This document shows, in pieces, positions 25,385 through 33,440 of a DNA stretch of 64,000 nt. A program made the position numbers and the translations under genes. How positions within the stretch are numbered: position 1 is the stretch's first letter; the number at the start of each line of letters is the position of its first letter. Under the pieces are notes generated by a model. It saw nothing but the letters and a program-made list of their open reading frames with translations, did no database searches and was not told where the DNA came from. This DNA comes from Ornithinicoccus hortensis (GTDB lineage: Bacteria > Actinomycetota > Actinomycetes > Actinomycetales > Dermatophilaceae), in the NCBI RefSeq assembly GCF_006716185.1, contig NZ_VFOP01000001.1, positions 2,604,001 through 2,668,000 of the forward strand, given 5' to 3'.

Positions 25385-26395
25385 TCAGCCGAGGACGACG
25401 TGGAGGGCCGAGCGGATCTGTGCGGCCACCGCGCCGTGCCGCGGGTCGACGGGTTCCGGGGCCGGCACCGCGCGCTGCCGCGGGGTTTCCACCGCCTCGA
25501 GCCGGACCCGTCTGGCCCGGCGCACCGCGCTGGCCGCCTTCGCGGCGGCGACGGCGTCCACCGGCGACGTCGCGTCCGGTGTGGACGTCTTGCCCGAGCA
25601 GGCTCCACCACACCGGCAACCGGTGTGATCGCTGCCCGGTGCCGGCTGCTGGGGGCGGAATCCGCTGCAGGTCGCGGTCAGGGCGCAGGCACCCCTCGGG
25701 GCGGCCGACGTGTCGCACAGGTGGGCGGTGATCTCCTGCGGCCAGTAGGCCACGAACTCCGCACCGGCCTCCTGCAGTTCCTCGGCCCGGTGCATGCCCC
25801 AGGTCACCCCGACCGCCCGGATCCCCGCGGCGCGTGCCTCCCGGACGTCTCCGACGGTGTCCGTCACCAGGACCATCCCCTCCGGGGTGAGGTGCTCCTG
25901 GGGACCGCCCTCGTCGTAGGGCCCTTCACACCGCCGCCCGACCGTGACGTCCTCCGCCAACAGCTGCCGGATCGCCTCCTGCTTGCTCTCTACGACGTCC
26001 CCACCGAAGACGTGCGAGAAGCAGAAGTTCAGGCCGTGGTCCGCCAGGACCCGTCGGACGACGGCGGTGGCGTTGCTCGAGACCACGGCGAGCGTCGCCG
26101 AGGCCGCCAGCCGCCTGGCCACGGCCGCCATCCCCGGGACCACCCGCGGATAGTAGTGCTCCCTCATCCGCTCCAGGAGCAGCCGCTTGACCTCGGCCGC
26201 CTGGGCATCGTCCCGGCATACGGCACGGAGCGAGGAGTAGACATTGCCGTCGAACAGGGCGAAGTACTCCTCGGGTGCCGAGATGCCCAGGCCCAGGTCG
26301 TCGCTGATCGTCCGGAAGACCTCCCACGAGGCCACCCGGGTCTGCACCAGGGTGCCGTCCAGGTCGAACAGGACAGCCCGAGCAGGGGCGGCCAT
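25385..26395 (-). CDS. HAD-family phosphatase with Cys-rich segment and C-terminal helix
   Basis: Residues 1-225 form a phosphoglycolate-phosphatase-like HAD hydrolase: FDLDGTLV with the nucleophile aspartate, VVSSNAT (motif 2 serine), a lysine in VVESKQEAI, and LVTDTVGDVREA with the metal-binding acids. About 110 additional residues follow, which is unusual for the family: a stretch with seven cysteines ending in GCRCGGACSGK, a basic alanine-rich linker, and a terminal amphipathic helix (about the last 18 residues, HGAVAAQIRSALHVVLG). Short terminal amphipathic helices direct enzymes into microcompartments, so this one may be a BMC cargo. The ATG overlaps the TGA of the preceding DUF7064/7065-like gene. 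Confidence 0.78.
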   Translation of the reverse strand: MAAPARAVLFDLDGTLVQTRVASWEVFRTISDDLGLGISAPEEYFALFDGNVYSSLRAVCRDDAQAAEVKRLLLERMREHYYPRVVPGMAAVARRLAASATLAVVSSNATAVVRRVLADHGLNFCFSHVFGGDVVESKQEAIRQLLAEDVTVGRRCEGPYDEGGPQEHLTPEGMVLVTDTVGDVREARAAGIRAVGVTWGMHRAEELQEAGAEFVAYWPQEITAHLCDTSAAPRGACALTATCSGFRPQQPAPGSDHTGCRCGGACSGKTSTPDATSPVDAVAAAKAASAVRRARRVRLEAVETPRQRAVPAPEPVDPRHGAVAAQIRSALHVVLG

Positions 26396-27387
26396 CAGGA
26401 ACGTTCCCGCGCGTACAGCCCGGTCAGTTCCTCGAGACCGATGAAGTCCATCGATTCGCCCCACCCCGTCTGGCCCGGCAGCTGCGGGGAGCTCCAGCGG
26501 GCCAGCACGTTGTGGCCGACCGTCCCGGGCCATGCCTGCCAGGGGAAGGTGGTCTGCGCCTGCCCGACGAGGTCCAGGGTCCGGCCCGTCTCGTCGGTCA
26601 CCTGGATCGTGATCTCCTCGGGATAGAACTTGGCCCGACGGGACGTCCCGGAGCCGGCGGTCAGGCCGAGCACCTTGCCGTGGTCCATGACGTACCCGTG
26701 GCTCAGCGACAGCGGGGTCTCGGCGTTGCTGCCCAGCTGCGGGTCGAACGAGAAGATGCCGTGCACCGCCAGGTCCTCGGAGAAGTGGGCGTGCATCCAG
26801 GACATGACCGAGGACTGTCGTTCCTGCCGGACGCCCCAGGAGTGGTCCATCGTGGACACGCAGTCGATCTGGTGCGTGGTCCCACGGAGCGTCAGCTCCC
26901 CGGTGAAGCGGGCCGTCATGTCGAAGTGGCCGGCGTAGGCGTGCCCCCAGGTGAAGCCCTCCCCCTGCTGCGCCGCCGCGGTTAACGGATCCTGCTCCGG
27001 GTCGTTGATGTCGAACGGCTCCATGAGGGCGGTGCACCGCACATCCAGCCGGGCCGGACCGGCCTCGTAGCGGATGTCCCACACGGCATTCGGCTCGTGG
27101 CACACGACGTGCAGACCGTTCGGCAGGGAGTAGTCCAGCAGGCTGCGCTCCTGCGGGATCGCCACCTGTGCCCAGGCGTCCCAGTAGTCCGCCTCCCAGG
27201 GAGCCTGTACCCGCTGGCTGTTAACGGACACGTTGGTGTTGATGACGCCCGTGTTCGTCCGCCACAGGGTGTAGACCCCGATGTTCATGGCTGGCTCCGG
27301 GAGGTAGAACCCGAAGTAGTTCGTCTCCCCCCAGAGCGGGTCGTCCGTGGTGGGCTCGTGCAGTTGCGCGTCTTCGGGACGGATCAT
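26395..27387 (-). CDS. DUF7064/DUF7065-like (AttH/hydratase-fold) protein
   Basis: The 330-residue protein resembles the two-lobed AttH/CrtC-like beta-barrel proteins now called DUF7064/DUF7065. It shows WGETNYFGFYLPEPAMNIGVY near the N-terminus, a central FTGELTLRGTTHQIDCVSTMDHSWGVRQ (the DHSWG motif is characteristic), and LSHGYVMDHGKV. Such proteins occur in actinobacterial terpene, steroid and aromatic catabolism clusters, with uncertain chemistry, possibly hydration or lipid binding. It is the first gene of the leftward operon. Start ATG 27387 was chosen because GGAGG precedes it. Its promoter region of 227 bases is shared with the BMC operon and contains operator 2. Confidence 0.65.
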   Translation of the reverse strand: MIRPEDAQLHEPTTDDPLWGETNYFGFYLPEPAMNIGVYTLWRTNTGVINTNVSVNSQRVQAPWEADYWDAWAQVAIPQERSLLDYSLPNGLHVVCHEPNAVWDIRYEAGPARLDVRCTALMEPFDINDPEQDPLTAAAQQGEGFTWGHAYAGHFDMTARFTGELTLRGTTHQIDCVSTMDHSWGVRQERQSSVMSWMHAHFSEDLAVHGIFSFDPQLGSNAETPLSLSHGYVMDHGKVLGLTAGSGTSRRAKFYPEEITIQVTDETGRTLDLVGQAQTTFPWQAWPGTVGHNVLARWSSPQLPGQTGWGESMDFIGLEELTGLYARERS

Positions 27388-27497
27388 GGTGGCGGCCTCC
27401 GCTCGGTCGCTGGACGTACCCCGGGCGGCCCGACCGATCAGCCCCACGGGTACCGCCTACTCTGCCCAACGCCGGGAAGGGCCCCTAGCCCACCACG

Positions 27498-27564
27498 GGA
27501 CAACCGACCCGTCAGCTGTTGTCCGCGCCGGATAGAGCCTGCCGGACCGCAGCGTTTCTACGCT
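27498..27564. promoter_or_regulatory. Operator 2 (GGACAA-N15-TTGTCC) and BMC operon promoter
   Basis: GGACAA (27498-27503) and TTGTCC (27519-27524) form a perfect six-base inverted repeat with a 15-base spacer. The first twelve bases (GGACAACCGACC) are identical to operator 1 at 19451. A -10-like TACGCT lies at 27559-27564, 61 bases from the operator start, and no good -35 is present, as expected for an activated promoter. The site lies between the divergent DUF7064/7065-like operon and the BMC operon and could serve both. Confidence 0.75.
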
Positions 27565-27614
27565 CGGTCGTGATCGGCGGTGGCGACGGGCCCTGCCGGA
27601 CGGAAGGGGCAACG

Positions 27615-27911
27615 ATGAAGCTGGCGCTGGTCATCGGTCAAGTCGTCTCCACCGTCAAGGAGAGCGGTCTTGCCACGCACCGACTGTTGCTCCTGAGCGA
27701 CTGGCCCGAGATCCCCGACGGCACCTCACCGAGGCAGTCCTACGTGGCTGTCGACCACGTGGGAGCCGGCGACGGAGAGGTGGTCCTGGTGACCACCGGC
27801 AGCGCGGCCCGGATCGGGGGCGACGCCGAGCTCGTCCCCACTGATTGCGCGGTCGTCGGGATCGTCGACAGCGTCAGCCACAGCGGAACCGTCACGTACA
27901 CCACGTCGTGA
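27615..27911 (+). CDS. BMC-P vertex protein (EutN/CcmL family)
   Basis: The 98-residue protein matches the EutN/CcmL/PduN pentamer family in length and pattern: [20 protein letters not shown] at the start, LLLLSDW, the [23 protein letters not shown] stretch that forms the barrel and pore edge, and a C-terminal AVVGIVDSV. Pentamers cap the vertices of the icosahedral shell. It is the first gene of the rightward BMC operon, with a GGAAGGGG ribosome site and a leader of about 45 bases from the predicted start point. Only one BMC-P gene is present in this window, so it should form all the vertices. Confidence 0.92.
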   Translation: MKLALVIGQVVSTVKESGLATHRLLLLSDWPEIPDGTSPRQSYVAVDHVGAGDGEVVLVTTGSAARIGGDAELVPTDCAVVGIVDSVSHSGTVTYTTS

Positions 27912-27931
27912 CCCCACCACAGGAGGAATCA

Positions 27932-28246
27932 ATGGCGACCACAACCCCCAGCTCCGGAGCACGCGGCGCCCTCGGGCTGATCGAGACCAAGGGCCTTGTC
28001 GGGGCCGTCGAGGCGGCCGATGCGATGGTGAAGGCCGCGAACGTACACCTGCTCGGGCACAAGGAGATCGGCGGCGGCCTGGTGACCGTCATGGTCCGCG
28101 GCGATGTCGGCGCGGTGAAGGCGGCGACCGACGCCGGTGCCGTGGCGGCGGAGAAGGCCGGTCAGGTGGTGTCCGTCCACGTGATCGCCCGTCCGCACGA
28201 CGAGACCGAGGACATCCTGTCGGCCCTCGTCCGTCCCAAGTCCTGA
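27932..28246 (+). CDS. BMC-H shell protein 1
   Basis: The 104-residue protein is a canonical single-domain BMC hexamer: [56 protein letters not shown]. The pore-lining loop between strands reads KEIGGG, close to the common K-I-G-S/G-G pore. Hexamers of this type tile the facets. It begins 20 bases after the BMC-P gene, with AGGAGG ahead of the ATG. A second BMC-H at 35605-35934 differs in the pore loop, so facets could be mixed. Confidence 0.96.
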   Translation: MATTTPSSGARGALGLIETKGLVGAVEAADAMVKAANVHLLGHKEIGGGLVTVMVRGDVGAVKAATDAGAVAAEKAGQVVSVHVIARPHDETEDILSALVRPKS

Positions 28247-28278
28247 CCTACCTGCCGGCAGACACACCGGGGTGACCG

Positions 28279-29682
28279 ATGACTGAACTGACCGCCGAAC
28301 TGGACGCGGACCTTCGCGCCCTGGCCGACGTCCGGGCCAAGGCGAAGGCCGCGCGCCAGGCCTTCGCCGCGATCGACGGGGCCGACCAGGAGTTCCTCGA
28401 CGCCCTCGTCCGCGAGATGGCCCGGGCGGGGACGGCTGCGGCGGAGTCCCTGGCGAGGACCGCGGTCGACGAGACCGGGTATGGCGTGTACGAGGACAAG
28501 GTCGTCAAGAACCGCTTCAACAGCGGCTTCGTCGCCGACTGGATGCTGGAGCGACGGGCCGTCGGCGTGCTCTGGTCGGACCCGGAACGCAAGGTCACCG
28601 CCATCGGCACCCCGATCGGGGTCCTCGCGGGGATCATCCCGGTCACCAACCCGACGTCCACGGTGCTGTTCAAGAGCCTGGCCGCCGTCAAGGCGGGCAA
28701 TGCGATCGTGCATGCCCCGCACCCCCGGGCCGCCCGGTGCTCGGCGCAGGCGGCCGAGGTGATGGCGGAGGCGGCCGTGCGTGCCGGGGCCCCGGACGGC
28801 CTGATCAGTTGCCTCGAGGCGCCGACCCTGGCCGCGACCCGGGAGTTGATGCAACGCCCCGAGGTCAACCTCGTGCTGGCCACCGGCGGGCCGGGCATGG
28901 TCCGCGCCGCCTACTCCTCCGGCAAGCCGACGATCGCGGTGGGAGCGGGGAACGTGCCGGCATACGTCGGGGTGAGCTGTGAGGACCCGGCCGAGGCGGC
29001 CGAGATGATCCTCTCCTCCAAGTCCTTCGACAACGGGACGGCGTGCGTGGCCGAACAGTCCGTCGTCGTGGTCGCCAGCGTCGTCGACGCCTTCATCGCG
29101 GCCTTCGGGGACAAGGGCGGCTACTGGATGACGCAGGACGAGCAGGACGCCCTGGTGCGGACGCTGTTCGACGAGCGGGGTGCGTTGCGCCCCGAGTCCG
29201 TGGGGCAGAGCGCCGCGCGTCTGGCCGAGCTCTCCGGCTTTTCCGTGCCGCAAGGGACTCGGGTCCTGGCCGCCGAGCTGGACCGGGTGGGTGAGGACAC
29301 CCCGTTGTCCCGGGAGATCCTGGGCCCCGTCCTGTCCATCTACCGCGCGGCCGACCCCGAGGCGGGCTGGCGCCGGTGCCGGGAGATCCTGGCCCTGGGA
29401 GGTGAAGGGCACACGGTCGCCGTGCACGCTGCCGAGGCGGCCGAGATCGCGCCCTTCGGCACCCTCCCCGCGGGGCGCATCGTGGTCAACTCACCGGCCC
29501 TGTTCGGTGGGATGGGCTACTCCTGCGAGATGGACCCCTCGTTCCAGCTGGGGACCGGCACCTGGAGCGGGTCCATCTGCTCCGACAACGTGACTCCCCT
29601 GCACCTGATCAACATCAAGCGGCTCGCGCACGAGGTGCGTCCGTGGCGCTCGGTCTATGACGGGGCACCCGGCCGTGGGTGA
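28279..29682 (+). CDS. CoA-acylating aldehyde dehydrogenase (EutE/PduP/AdhE-N type)
   Basis: The 467-residue enzyme has the acylating aldehyde dehydrogenase pattern: GVLAGIIPVTNPTSTVLFKSL, the ATGGPGMVRAAYSSGKP nucleotide-binding stretch, GNVPAYV, and SKSFDNGTACVAEQS with catalytic Cys256. EutE/PduP enzymes convert an aldehyde plus CoA and NAD+ to acyl-CoA inside the shell. The N-terminal 25 residues are charged and lack a clear targeting helix. It is the core enzyme of the BMC operon, and the shell presumably confines its volatile or toxic aldehyde. The substrate chain length cannot be told from sequence. It overlaps the EutJ-like gene by 26 bases. Confidence 0.93.
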   Translation: MTELTAELDADLRALADVRAKAKAARQAFAAIDGADQEFLDALVREMARAGTAAAESLARTAVDETGYGVYEDKVVKNRFNSGFVADWMLERRAVGVLWSDPERKVTAIGTPIGVLAGIIPVTNPTSTVLFKSLAAVKAGNAIVHAPHPRAARCSAQAAEVMAEAAVRAGAPDGLISCLEAPTLAATRELMQRPEVNLVLATGGPGMVRAAYSSGKPTIAVGAGNVPAYVGVSCEDPAEAAEMILSSKSFDNGTACVAEQSVVVVASVVDAFIAAFGDKGGYWMTQDEQDALVRTLFDERGALRPESVGQSAARLAELSGFSVPQGTRVLAAELDRVGEDTPLSREILGPVLSIYRAADPEAGWRRCREILALGGEGHTVAVHAAEAAEIAPFGTLPAGRIVVNSPALFGGMGYSCEMDPSFQLGTGTWSGSICSDNVTPLHLINIKRLAHEVRPWRSVYDGAPGRG

Positions 29683-30487
29683 CCGGTCGGAGGTCGGGCG
29701 ACTCCTCGCGTCGGCCCGCGCGCACCTCGGGCGGGCGGCCGAGGAGGTGGTGGCTCCGCTGCGCGTCGGGGTGGACCTCGGCACCGCCACCTGCGTGATC
29801 GTGGTGCTGGACGCCTCGGGTGACCCCGTCTGGGTGCAGAGCACACCGTGTGCCGCCCTCCAGGACGGCGTGGTGGTCGACTTCGCCGGGGCCGTCGCCG
29901 CCGTCACCAGGCTGCGCGAGGAGGCGGAGCGGGCGCTCGGGGTGTCCTTCACCCGGGTCGCCACCGCCTATCCGCCGTGCGTGGGCATCGGGGAGAGCCG
30001 CGCCTGTCGCTACGTCTGCGAGCAGGCCGGGTTCACCGACGTCCTCCTGGTGGACGAGGTGACGGCGGCCGGCGACACCCTTGCCCTCCGTGACGCGGTG
30101 GTCGTCGATGTCGGCGGTGGGTCGACCGGGGTCGGTGTGTTCCGGGACGGCCGGCTCGTCTCGGTCGATGACCGTCCCGGCGGCGGGCACCACCTGGACC
30201 TGATCCTGGCCGGGGCCCTCGGTATGGGGGTCCACGAGGCGGAGAAGCACAAGGTCACCCACGCCCGCGAGTCTCTGCCGCTCCTCGTCCCGGGTATCGA
30301 GCGGATCGGGAACTCGATCCGGGCCCTGAGTGCGGACGCCACGGACCTGCCGGTCCACCTGTCGGGCGGCGCACTCATGCTGCCCGGCGCGGACCGCGTC
30401 CTGGCCGGCTACCTCGACCGATCCGTCATCAGCTATCCGCACGCACACCTGATCACACCCCTCGGAATCGCCAGGAGCGCCGCATGA
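29657..30487 (+). CDS. eutJ: EutJ-like actin-fold chaperone
   Basis: The 276-residue protein has the Hsp70/actin ATPase fold of the EutJ family: VGVDLGTATCVIVVLD (phosphate-1), VVDVGGGSTGVGVF (phosphate-2), and a GGHHLDLILAGALG stretch. EutJ accompanies ethanolamine and related microcompartment operons and is presumed to assist assembly or cargo folding. It overlaps the aldehyde dehydrogenase gene by 26 bases if ATG 29657 is used. A GTG at 29675 that overlaps the upstream stop is an alternative start. Its stop overlaps the ATG of the BMC-T gene by four bases. Confidence 0.88.
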   Translation: MTGHPAVGDRSEVGRLLASARAHLGRAAEEVVAPLRVGVDLGTATCVIVVLDASGDPVWVQSTPCAALQDGVVVDFAGAVAAVTRLREEAERALGVSFTRVATAYPPCVGIGESRACRYVCEQAGFTDVLLVDEVTAAGDTLALRDAVVVDVGGGSTGVGVFRDGRLVSVDDRPGGGHHLDLILAGALGMGVHEAEKHKVTHARESLPLLVPGIERIGNSIRALSADATDLPVHLSGGALMLPGADRVLAGYLDRSVISYPHAHLITPLGIARSAA

Positions 30488-31110
30488 CCAGCACGGCCAC
30501 ACTGCGTACGTACGCCTACGTCGACCGCATGCAACCCCAGTGCGCCGCCCACATCGCGGCGACCAGCCCGGGAGATGTCCCCCTCGCGGGCATGGCGGAA
30601 CTGTTCATCGAGATGGCCCCCGGCAACGAGGTCTTCCGCGCCGCGGACATCGCGCTCAAGGCCGCCGGGGTGCGGCCCGCCCTCCAAATCATCGAGCGGG
30701 AGTTCGGCCTGTTGGAGATCCACTCGGAGCAACAGGCCGAGGTGTTGGCATCGGGGCAGGCCGTGCTCGACGAGCTGGGGATGTCGGAGGCCGACCGGGT
30801 CCGCCCGGTCGTCGCGTCCAGCCAGTTCATCACCAACGTGCACCCCTACCAGGCACAACTCCTGAACAAGTGGCGCAAGGGCAGCCTGTTGATGCCCGGC
30901 AGCAGCCTCTTCGTCCTGGAGTGCGCCCCGGCCGCCTACATCGCGCTGGCGGCCAACGAGGCCGAGAAGGCCGCGGACATCACCGTGATCGAGCTCCGGG
31001 CGGTCGGACGATTCGGCCGGATGTTCCTGTCGGGCACCGAGAGCGACGTGCAGACGGCGCGGGACGCCGCCGTCGCGGCGCTGGAGGACCTGAGCGGAAG
31101 GGATCTGTGA
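30484..31110 (+). CDS. BMC-T (tandem-domain) shell protein
   Basis: The 208-residue protein has two BMC domains in tandem. The first (about 5-100) contains VDRMQPQCAAHIAATSPGD, LFIEMAPGNEVFRAADIALKAAGV and FGLLEIHS; the second (about 105-205) contains FITNVHPYQAQLLNKWRKGS, LFVLECAPAAYIALAANEAEKAA and GRFGRMFLSG. Such proteins form pseudohexameric trimers, often with a gated larger pore for cofactors. The two cysteines (Cys20-region and Cys in LECAP) are not arranged as an obvious Fe-S site. It is the only BMC-T gene in the window and is translationally coupled to EutJ-like and malate-dehydrogenase-like genes. Confidence 0.88.
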   Translation: MTSTATLRTYAYVDRMQPQCAAHIAATSPGDVPLAGMAELFIEMAPGNEVFRAADIALKAAGVRPALQIIEREFGLLEIHSEQQAEVLASGQAVLDELGMSEADRVRPVVASSQFITNVHPYQAQLLNKWRKGSLLMPGSSLFVLECAPAAYIALAANEAEKAADITVIELRAVGRFGRMFLSGTESDVQTARDAAVAALEDLSGRDL

Positions 31111-32351
31111 TGGCGCTCCGCAGCGTGCGCGACGTCGAGGCAGCCTCCGATGGTGTGCTGCACCTGGCTCCGGGTGACGTCGTCACGCCGTTGGCGCGAG
31201 AACGGGCGGCAGACCTCGGGGTGCGGCTGGTCCACGGTGGTGCTGTCTCCGCCCCACCGCCAGCTGCACCCCGGGCAGACCACCCCGGCGGCCCGGCGAA
31301 GGGCAGTGGCGGGCTGCAGACCCCGCCGGCACCGGTGGGCACGCCGTCCAACGCGCTCCTCCGCCGCGGCGCGCCCGTGCCCGTCGGTCTCCGCGGATCC
31401 GGCTCCCTGCGCGGCGGGCGGGCCCTGGTCGTGGGAGCCGGGCACGTCGGCCAGATCACAGCCCTCCGGCTCGCCGAGGCCGATTCGTTCGACGAGATCG
31501 TCCTCGCGGACGTGGCCCCCGGCCTGGCCGCCGGGATCGCGCTGGACCTGACGCATACCTCCGCGCTCGGACACTTCGCCACCACCGTGCGCGGCGTCGA
31601 GGCCGTGGCCGACGCCGGCACCTGCGACTACGTCGTCATCACGGCCGGTAAGCCACGCCAGCCGGGGATGAGCCGGAGTGACCTGATCAGCACGAACGCG
31701 GAGATCGTCGGAGCAGTTGCCCGCGACGTGGCGCGCACCAGCCCACAGGCGGTCATCGTCGTGGTCACCAACCCCCTGGACGAGATGACGCACCACGCCT
31801 GGGTCACCTCCGGGTTCCCGGCCGAGCGGGTGATGGGTATGGCCGGGGTGCTGGACACCGCCCGGTTCCAGGCCCTCGCGGCGCTGGAGGGCGCGGGCCG
31901 AGCGGACCGGATCAAGGGCTTTGCCCTCGGCAGCCACGGAGACGAGATGTCGATCCCGCTCTCCCAGTCCACGGTCGGCAACCAGGCGCTGTCCGACCTG
32001 GTCCCGGCGGAGCGGGTAGCGGCCGTGGTCGACCGCACCAGGAGTTCCGGCGCGGAGGTCGTGGGCTTGCTCAAGAGCGGCAGCGCCTTCCTGGCGCCCG
32101 GGACCAGCGCGGCCCACATGGTGCTGGCGATGAAGCACGAGACCGGGCAGGTGTTGTCGGCCTCGGTCCGGCCCAACGGTGAGTACGGGCTGGAGGGCGT
32201 CCACGTCGGTCTGCCCGTGCGTCTCGGACCCGGCGGGGTGGACCAGATCATCGAGCTCCCGCTCAGCACGACGGAAGTCACCGAGCTCCAGGCGGCGGCC
32301 GCCCGCATCCGAGATCGACTCGGCGACCTGGAGTCGTCGTCGGCCCGGTAA
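31110..32351 (+). CDS. Malate/lactate dehydrogenase with BMC-targeting-type N-terminus
   Basis: From about residue 108 the 413-residue protein is an LDH/MDH-family dehydrogenase: VVGAGHVGQITALRLAE (NAD site), ITAGKPRQPGMSRSDL (the loop with substrate-binding arginines; this form favours malate over lactate), VTNPLDEMTHHAW, and GSHGDEM with the catalytic histidine. The first 45 residues contain LHLAPGDVVTPLARERAADLGVRLV in two parts, a pattern resembling the start of several microcompartment-associated proteins, and are joined by a proline-rich linker. I infer targeting to the shell, where reduction of oxaloacetate (or pyruvate) would regenerate NAD+ for the aldehyde dehydrogenase. ATG 31110 overlaps the BMC-T stop (TGATG). 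Confidence 0.85.
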   Translation: MALRSVRDVEAASDGVLHLAPGDVVTPLARERAADLGVRLVHGGAVSAPPPAAPRADHPGGPAKGSGGLQTPPAPVGTPSNALLRRGAPVPVGLRGSGSLRGGRALVVGAGHVGQITALRLAEADSFDEIVLADVAPGLAAGIALDLTHTSALGHFATTVRGVEAVADAGTCDYVVITAGKPRQPGMSRSDLISTNAEIVGAVARDVARTSPQAVIVVVTNPLDEMTHHAWVTSGFPAERVMGMAGVLDTARFQALAALEGAGRADRIKGFALGSHGDEMSIPLSQSTVGNQALSDLVPAERVAAVVDRTRSSGAEVVGLLKSGSAFLAPGTSAAHMVLAMKHETGQVLSASVRPNGEYGLEGVHVGLPVRLGPGGVDQIIELPLSTTEVTELQAAAARIRDRLGDLESSSAR

Positions 32352-32374
32352 CCAGAGGACGGGAGGGAGTCCCA

Positions 32375-33409
32375 GTGCAGGCGGTGACCTACGACGGCGC
32401 CGGTGGTGTCGTGGTGCGAGACGTGCCGGAGCCCACCATCGATGAACCCACGGACGCGATCGTCGCGGTGCGGTGGGCCTCGGTGTGCGGCACCGACCTG
32501 CACCTCCTGGACGACCCGGCCGGGCTGCCCGAGGGTTTTGTCATGGGGCACGAGTTCGTCGGTGAGGTCGTGGAGGTGGGGCGGGGGGTGCACTCCGTCG
32601 GCGTCGGTGACCTGGTGGTCGCCGGGGACTACACCGCCTGTGGCTCCTGCTGGTTCTGCCGGCGCGGCGAGCACTGGCACTGCGCGAGCCGGGCGTTCTT
32701 CGGCACCGGCACGACCTTCGGGCCGGCGTTGCCCGGCGGGCAGGCCGAGCTGGTGCGCGTCCCCATGGCGGATACCACCCTGCGCCGCATCCCCGCCGGT
32801 CTCGATCCCTCACATGCCGTGCTCGTGGGAGATGCGTTGGCCACGGGGTATGCCGCCGCGCGGGTCTGTGCCCCCCTCCCCGGCGACTGCGTGGCCGTGG
32901 TCGGTGGGGGCCCCGTGGGGCAACTCACGGCCCTGGTCGCGCAGGCGCTGGGTGCGGGCACCGTGGTGCTGACCGACATGGATGCCACGCGCCGGGGCGT
33001 GGCAAGCTCCCTGGGGTCGGTCTCCTGCAGCCCTGCCGAGGCACCGGACGTCATCATCGAACTCACGGATGGGCGTGGGGCGGACTCCGTGGTGGACGCC
33101 GTGGGCGGAGCCGCGATCCTCGACGCGGCACTCCCCCTGCTCAGGAAGGGCGGACGCCTGGTGTCCGTGGGAGTCCCCCGCGAGGCCGCGTGGGACCTCC
33201 CACTCACGGCCGCGTTCACGGCCGGCATCTCGATCGACTTCGTCGTCGGCAACATGCTGCGGGACGCCGATCCGCTCCTGGCGATGCTCGGCACCGGGCT
33301 GCTCGACCCCTCACCCCTGGTGACCACCCGTCTGCCCCTCACCCGTGCCGCCGAGGCCTACTCGGCGGTGCGGAACCGAACTACCCTGAAGCCACTCATC
33401 TACCCATGA
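32375..33409 (+). CDS. Zinc-dependent alcohol dehydrogenase of the BMC operon
   Basis: The 344-residue medium-chain dehydrogenase has the catalytic zinc motifs CGTDLH and GHEFVGEVVEVG, a structural zinc site in CGSCWFCRRGEHWHC, and a Rossmann motif VAVVGGGPVGQLTALVAQALG. It would interconvert an alcohol and aldehyde or ketone with NAD(P). In the operon it could supply the aldehyde from an alcohol or recycle NADH by making the alcohol. Most BMC loci use iron-dependent (EutG/PduQ) enzymes, so the zinc type is a small oddity. Start GTG 32375 has a GGGAGGGAG ribosome site; no targeting extension is visible. Confidence 0.9.
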   Translation: MQAVTYDGAGGVVVRDVPEPTIDEPTDAIVAVRWASVCGTDLHLLDDPAGLPEGFVMGHEFVGEVVEVGRGVHSVGVGDLVVAGDYTACGSCWFCRRGEHWHCASRAFFGTGTTFGPALPGGQAELVRVPMADTTLRRIPAGLDPSHAVLVGDALATGYAAARVCAPLPGDCVAVVGGGPVGQLTALVAQALGAGTVVLTDMDATRRGVASSLGSVSCSPAEAPDVIIELTDGRGADSVVDAVGGAAILDAALPLLRKGGRLVSVGVPREAAWDLPLTAAFTAGISIDFVVGNMLRDADPLLAMLGTGLLDPSPLVTTRLPLTRAAEAYSAVRNRTTLKPLIYP

Positions 33410-33440
33410 GTCGTCAGTCCTAGCCCAGGAGCGAGCAACG

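Noticed and set aside
28279-28360. Encapsulation peptide at the N-terminus of the aldehyde dehydrogenase
   Set aside because: The first 25 residues are charged and helical but run directly into the enzyme fold without a linker, so I do not claim a targeting signal.
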